Part shown: positions 6,321 through 8,114 of the stretch, in pieces
Position numbering within the stretch: position 1 is the stretch's first letter
Layout of the letters: the number at the start of each line of letters is the position of its first letter
Assembly: GCA_003170035.1 (NCBI GenBank)
Contig: PMZX01000275.1
Location: 1 to 8,114, forward strand
Source of the DNA: Myxococcales bacterium
Lineage (GTDB): Bacteria > Myxococcota_A > Polyangia > Fen-1088
Reading direction: 5' to 3'
Length of the DNA: 8,114 bases
Translations under genes and position numbers: made by a program
The notes under the pieces: generated by a model
Databases searched by the model: none
What the model was told of the DNA's origin: nothing
What the model saw: only the letters and a program-made list of their open reading frames with translations

Positions 6321-8114
6321 CTACCGCCGCCGGCGACGACGGTGGGCGCGGCTGCGCGCACCTTGCCCGGGTTCCTCGCGCGTGGTCGCATCCGCTTCCG
6401 GCCCGTCTGAGCCATAAGGGCGCGCGCTTGCGCCGGCCGGGGCCAGGCGCTGCTGGCTGAAGAACTCCCAGGCGATCGCGACGAACACGATCAGCGTCGC
6501 CACCGACATCAAGGTGTACAGTTCATCCAGCGACGTGGGGGATGGCATGCCTTTGATCGGCGCCCACGCCACGAACTGGGTGAAGGCGGTGAGCAGCAGC
6601 AGCCGCGGGGCAAGCTGTTCGCTCTTTACGCACAGTAAGGCCACGACGATGAGAAACGAGTAGTAGTAACAGGTCAGCTCGACCCCAAAGGGAATGAACG
6701 TCGCCGACAACGCCAAAGCGGCCCACGGTTCGGCCTGGCGCACGGCCAGACCCAGCAGCACCAGGAAGGCGGCGACTACGGCGAAGTACACCGGCTGAGC
6801 CCGCCGGAAGCTGTCCAGCCGCGCCTGCTTCCATTTCGCCCACGGATCGGTCTGCCCTTCACTGCGCATCTTCCCACCCACCTCCGAGGGCCGGTAGGCC
6901 ACCACCGTGCGCAGACCCATGTTGTTGGTCAGGGCTGTCCCCGAGTGTTTCATCGTGTTGCGCACGAAGTCCTGGTAGGTGCTGGCCCGGCCGACCACCG
7001 CCATGCCGGTAGGGACCAGGAGGACCGCGCCCAGGGCGGCGCCGGCGAAGAAGCGCATGTAGGTCGGGTGAAGCTTGCGATGCCGGAAGAGGTGATAGGC
7101 AGCAGCCAGTACGGGCGCGACGAAGAGGAAGATGGGGAAGATGCGCAGCAGAGTCGAGTACGCCAGCGCCAGCCCCGCGCCGATCGGACGCTCCTTCTTG
7201 AGCAGGCACACGCTTGCGATCATCCAGAACAGCCAGTCCCAGCGCAGAAACGCGCCCCCGGTCCAGTAGAAGCGCGAGGGAAAATTGGTGGCAAAGACCA
7301 GCAGCGCCACCGCCAACACACGCCAACCGAACGCCCACCAAATCATCAGACACCCGGCGGCGAGATAGGCCGAATCCAGCGAATTCAGGATGTAGATTTG
7401 GGTCTTGCTGGCAGGCGCCAGGTTCGAGAGCATCCAACCCGCGATGTTCCACACCGGAGTGCCGTTGTAGCCATGGTCGGTCTGCGCGTCGTCCCAACGG
7501 CGCGCGGTCTCGAGTGTGCGGAAGTAGGCCAGGTCGTGGTGGAAAGACTTCCAGCGCTCGGGGGTGAAGTGCTGCCTGCAGCGTTCCGGATGCGCCAGGA
7601 TGTCAGCGGTGGTTTCCAGGATGTTGGTGCGCAGATTGGTGAGCTTGCGCAGTTCGACCCGGCGGCGCAGCTCCGGCAGCTCGGAATCGGCCACCGCCAC
7701 GCACTCGTACAGTCGATCGTAGCTCAGCTCGCGCGAGTACTTCGAACCGATGTAGTAGTGAAAGGTGTCCCAGCCGTGAATGAAATTGGGGAAGTGGAAG
7801 GAACCGAAGTTGAAGTAGGTCAGAAACGCGACCAGTCCCAGCACGGCCAGGATGGCACTGCGCACCTTGCCCCGCACCCGCACGAAACGGACGAGCGAGT
7901 CCACCATGCCGGGGGTCTTCTCCTCGGACTCACCGGCTGCGCCTCTGCACGCCCGCTGGTCCCACCACAAGAAGAGCAGCCCCAGCAAAGCCAGCACCAG
8001 TTCCCAGCGTGCACTGGCGCTGTCGTCCCAATAGGTCTTGGCCACCACGGCCGGCGGTGCATCCACCACCCGCATCTTGGCCGGGAACGGCGTGGGCTTC
8101 TGGCAGTAGGCAGC
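6321..8114 (-). CDS. Polytopic membrane protein, putative GT-C-like glycosyltransferase (5' end probably outside window)
   Basis: The stop is at 6321-6323 and the frame is open to the window edge. The first visible ATG is at 8073-8075 (584 aa), but it lacks a Shine-Dalgarno, and 12 of the 13 upstream codons end in G or C, so coding may extend further. Numbering from that ATG, hydrophobic segments lie at ~25-38 and ~74-90, then a long loop, then about eight more from ~234 to ~545. After the second segment comes FIHGWDTFHYYIGSKY (98-113), with Asp103 and His106 where a GT-C catalytic acidic residue is expected, then LYECVAVAD. I associate this loop with an uncharacterised membrane family in Deltaproteobacteria-type genomes; enzyme activity is inferred. 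Residues ~550-584 are a polar tail ending in six arginines, probably cytosolic. It is unrelated in sequence to the plus-strand GT-C-like protein. Confidence 0.8.
   Translation of the reverse strand, partial: AAYCQKPTPFPAKMRVVDAPPAVVAKTYWDDSASARWELVLALLGLLFLWWDQRACRGAAGESEEKTPGMVDSLVRFVRVRGKVRSAILAVLGLVAFLTYFNFGSFHFPNFIHGWDTFHYYIGSKYSRELSYDRLYECVAVADSELPELRRRVELRKLTNLRTNILETTADILAHPERCRQHFTPERWKSFHHDLAYFRTLETARRWDDAQTDHGYNGTPVWNIAGWMLSNLAPASKTQIYILNSLDSAYLAAGCLMIWWAFGWRVLAVALLVFATNFPSRFYWTGGAFLRWDWLFWMIASVCLLKKERPIGAGLALAYSTLLRIFPIFLFVAPVLAAAYHLFRHRKLHPTYMRFFAGAALGAVLLVPTGMAVVGRASTYQDFVRNTMKHSGTALTNNMGLRTVVAYRPSEVGGKMRSEGQTDPWAKWKQARLDSFRRAQPVYFAVVAAFLVLLGLAVRQAEPWAALALSATFIPFGVELTCYYYSFLIVVALLCVKSEQLAPRLLLLTAFTQFVAWAPIKGMPSPTSLDELYTLMSVATLIVFVAIAWEFFSQQRLAPAGASARPYGSDGPEADATTREEPGQGARSRAHRRRRRR

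Overview
The window is GC-rich with strong GC3 coding bias. It carries two surface-type lipoproteins whose domains sit on Gly-rich tandem-repeat stalks, plus two large polytopic membrane proteins resembling GT-C glycosyltransferases. Stalked lipoproteins of this kind (Gly-Gly repeats, then a Pro/Asp-rich spacer, then a LamG or SGNH domain) are typical of large-genome Myxococcota (Polyangia-like). That assignment is inference from protein style; no rRNA or marker gene is present.

Layout from left to right: (1) the 3' end of a NUDIX-hydrolase-like gene, closed by an 8-bp hairpin. (2) A sigma70-like promoter driving a lipoprotein with a 24-bp/8-residue repeat stalk and a C-terminal LamG/concanavalin-A-like domain. 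(3) After a 142-bp gap, a two-gene unit: a polytopic GT-C-like membrane protein with a C-terminal TPR tail, then 4 nt later a Gfo/Idh/MocA sugar-type oxidoreductase. (4) A 132-bp imperfect inverted-repeat element that starts on the last base of the oxidoreductase stop codon. (5) A second lipoprotein, with Gln/Gly/Thr repeats, a 60-bp tandem repeat and an SGNH (rhamnogalacturonan acetylesterase-like) hydrolase domain with its catalytic residues intact. (6) On the minus strand, a second polytopic GT-C-like protein of a different family, whose stop codon directly abuts that of the SGNH gene and whose reading frame stays open to the right edge.

A carbohydrate theme runs through the window: a LamG glycan-binding-type domain, two putative lipid-sugar-dependent membrane transferases, a sugar-type dehydrogenase and a polysaccharide-deacetylating-type esterase. 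A plausible reading is a loose neighbourhood for making, modifying or recognising envelope or environmental glycans. Only the membrane protein/oxidoreductase pair has real operon evidence. I see no tRNA, rRNA, CRISPR array, transposase or phage gene.
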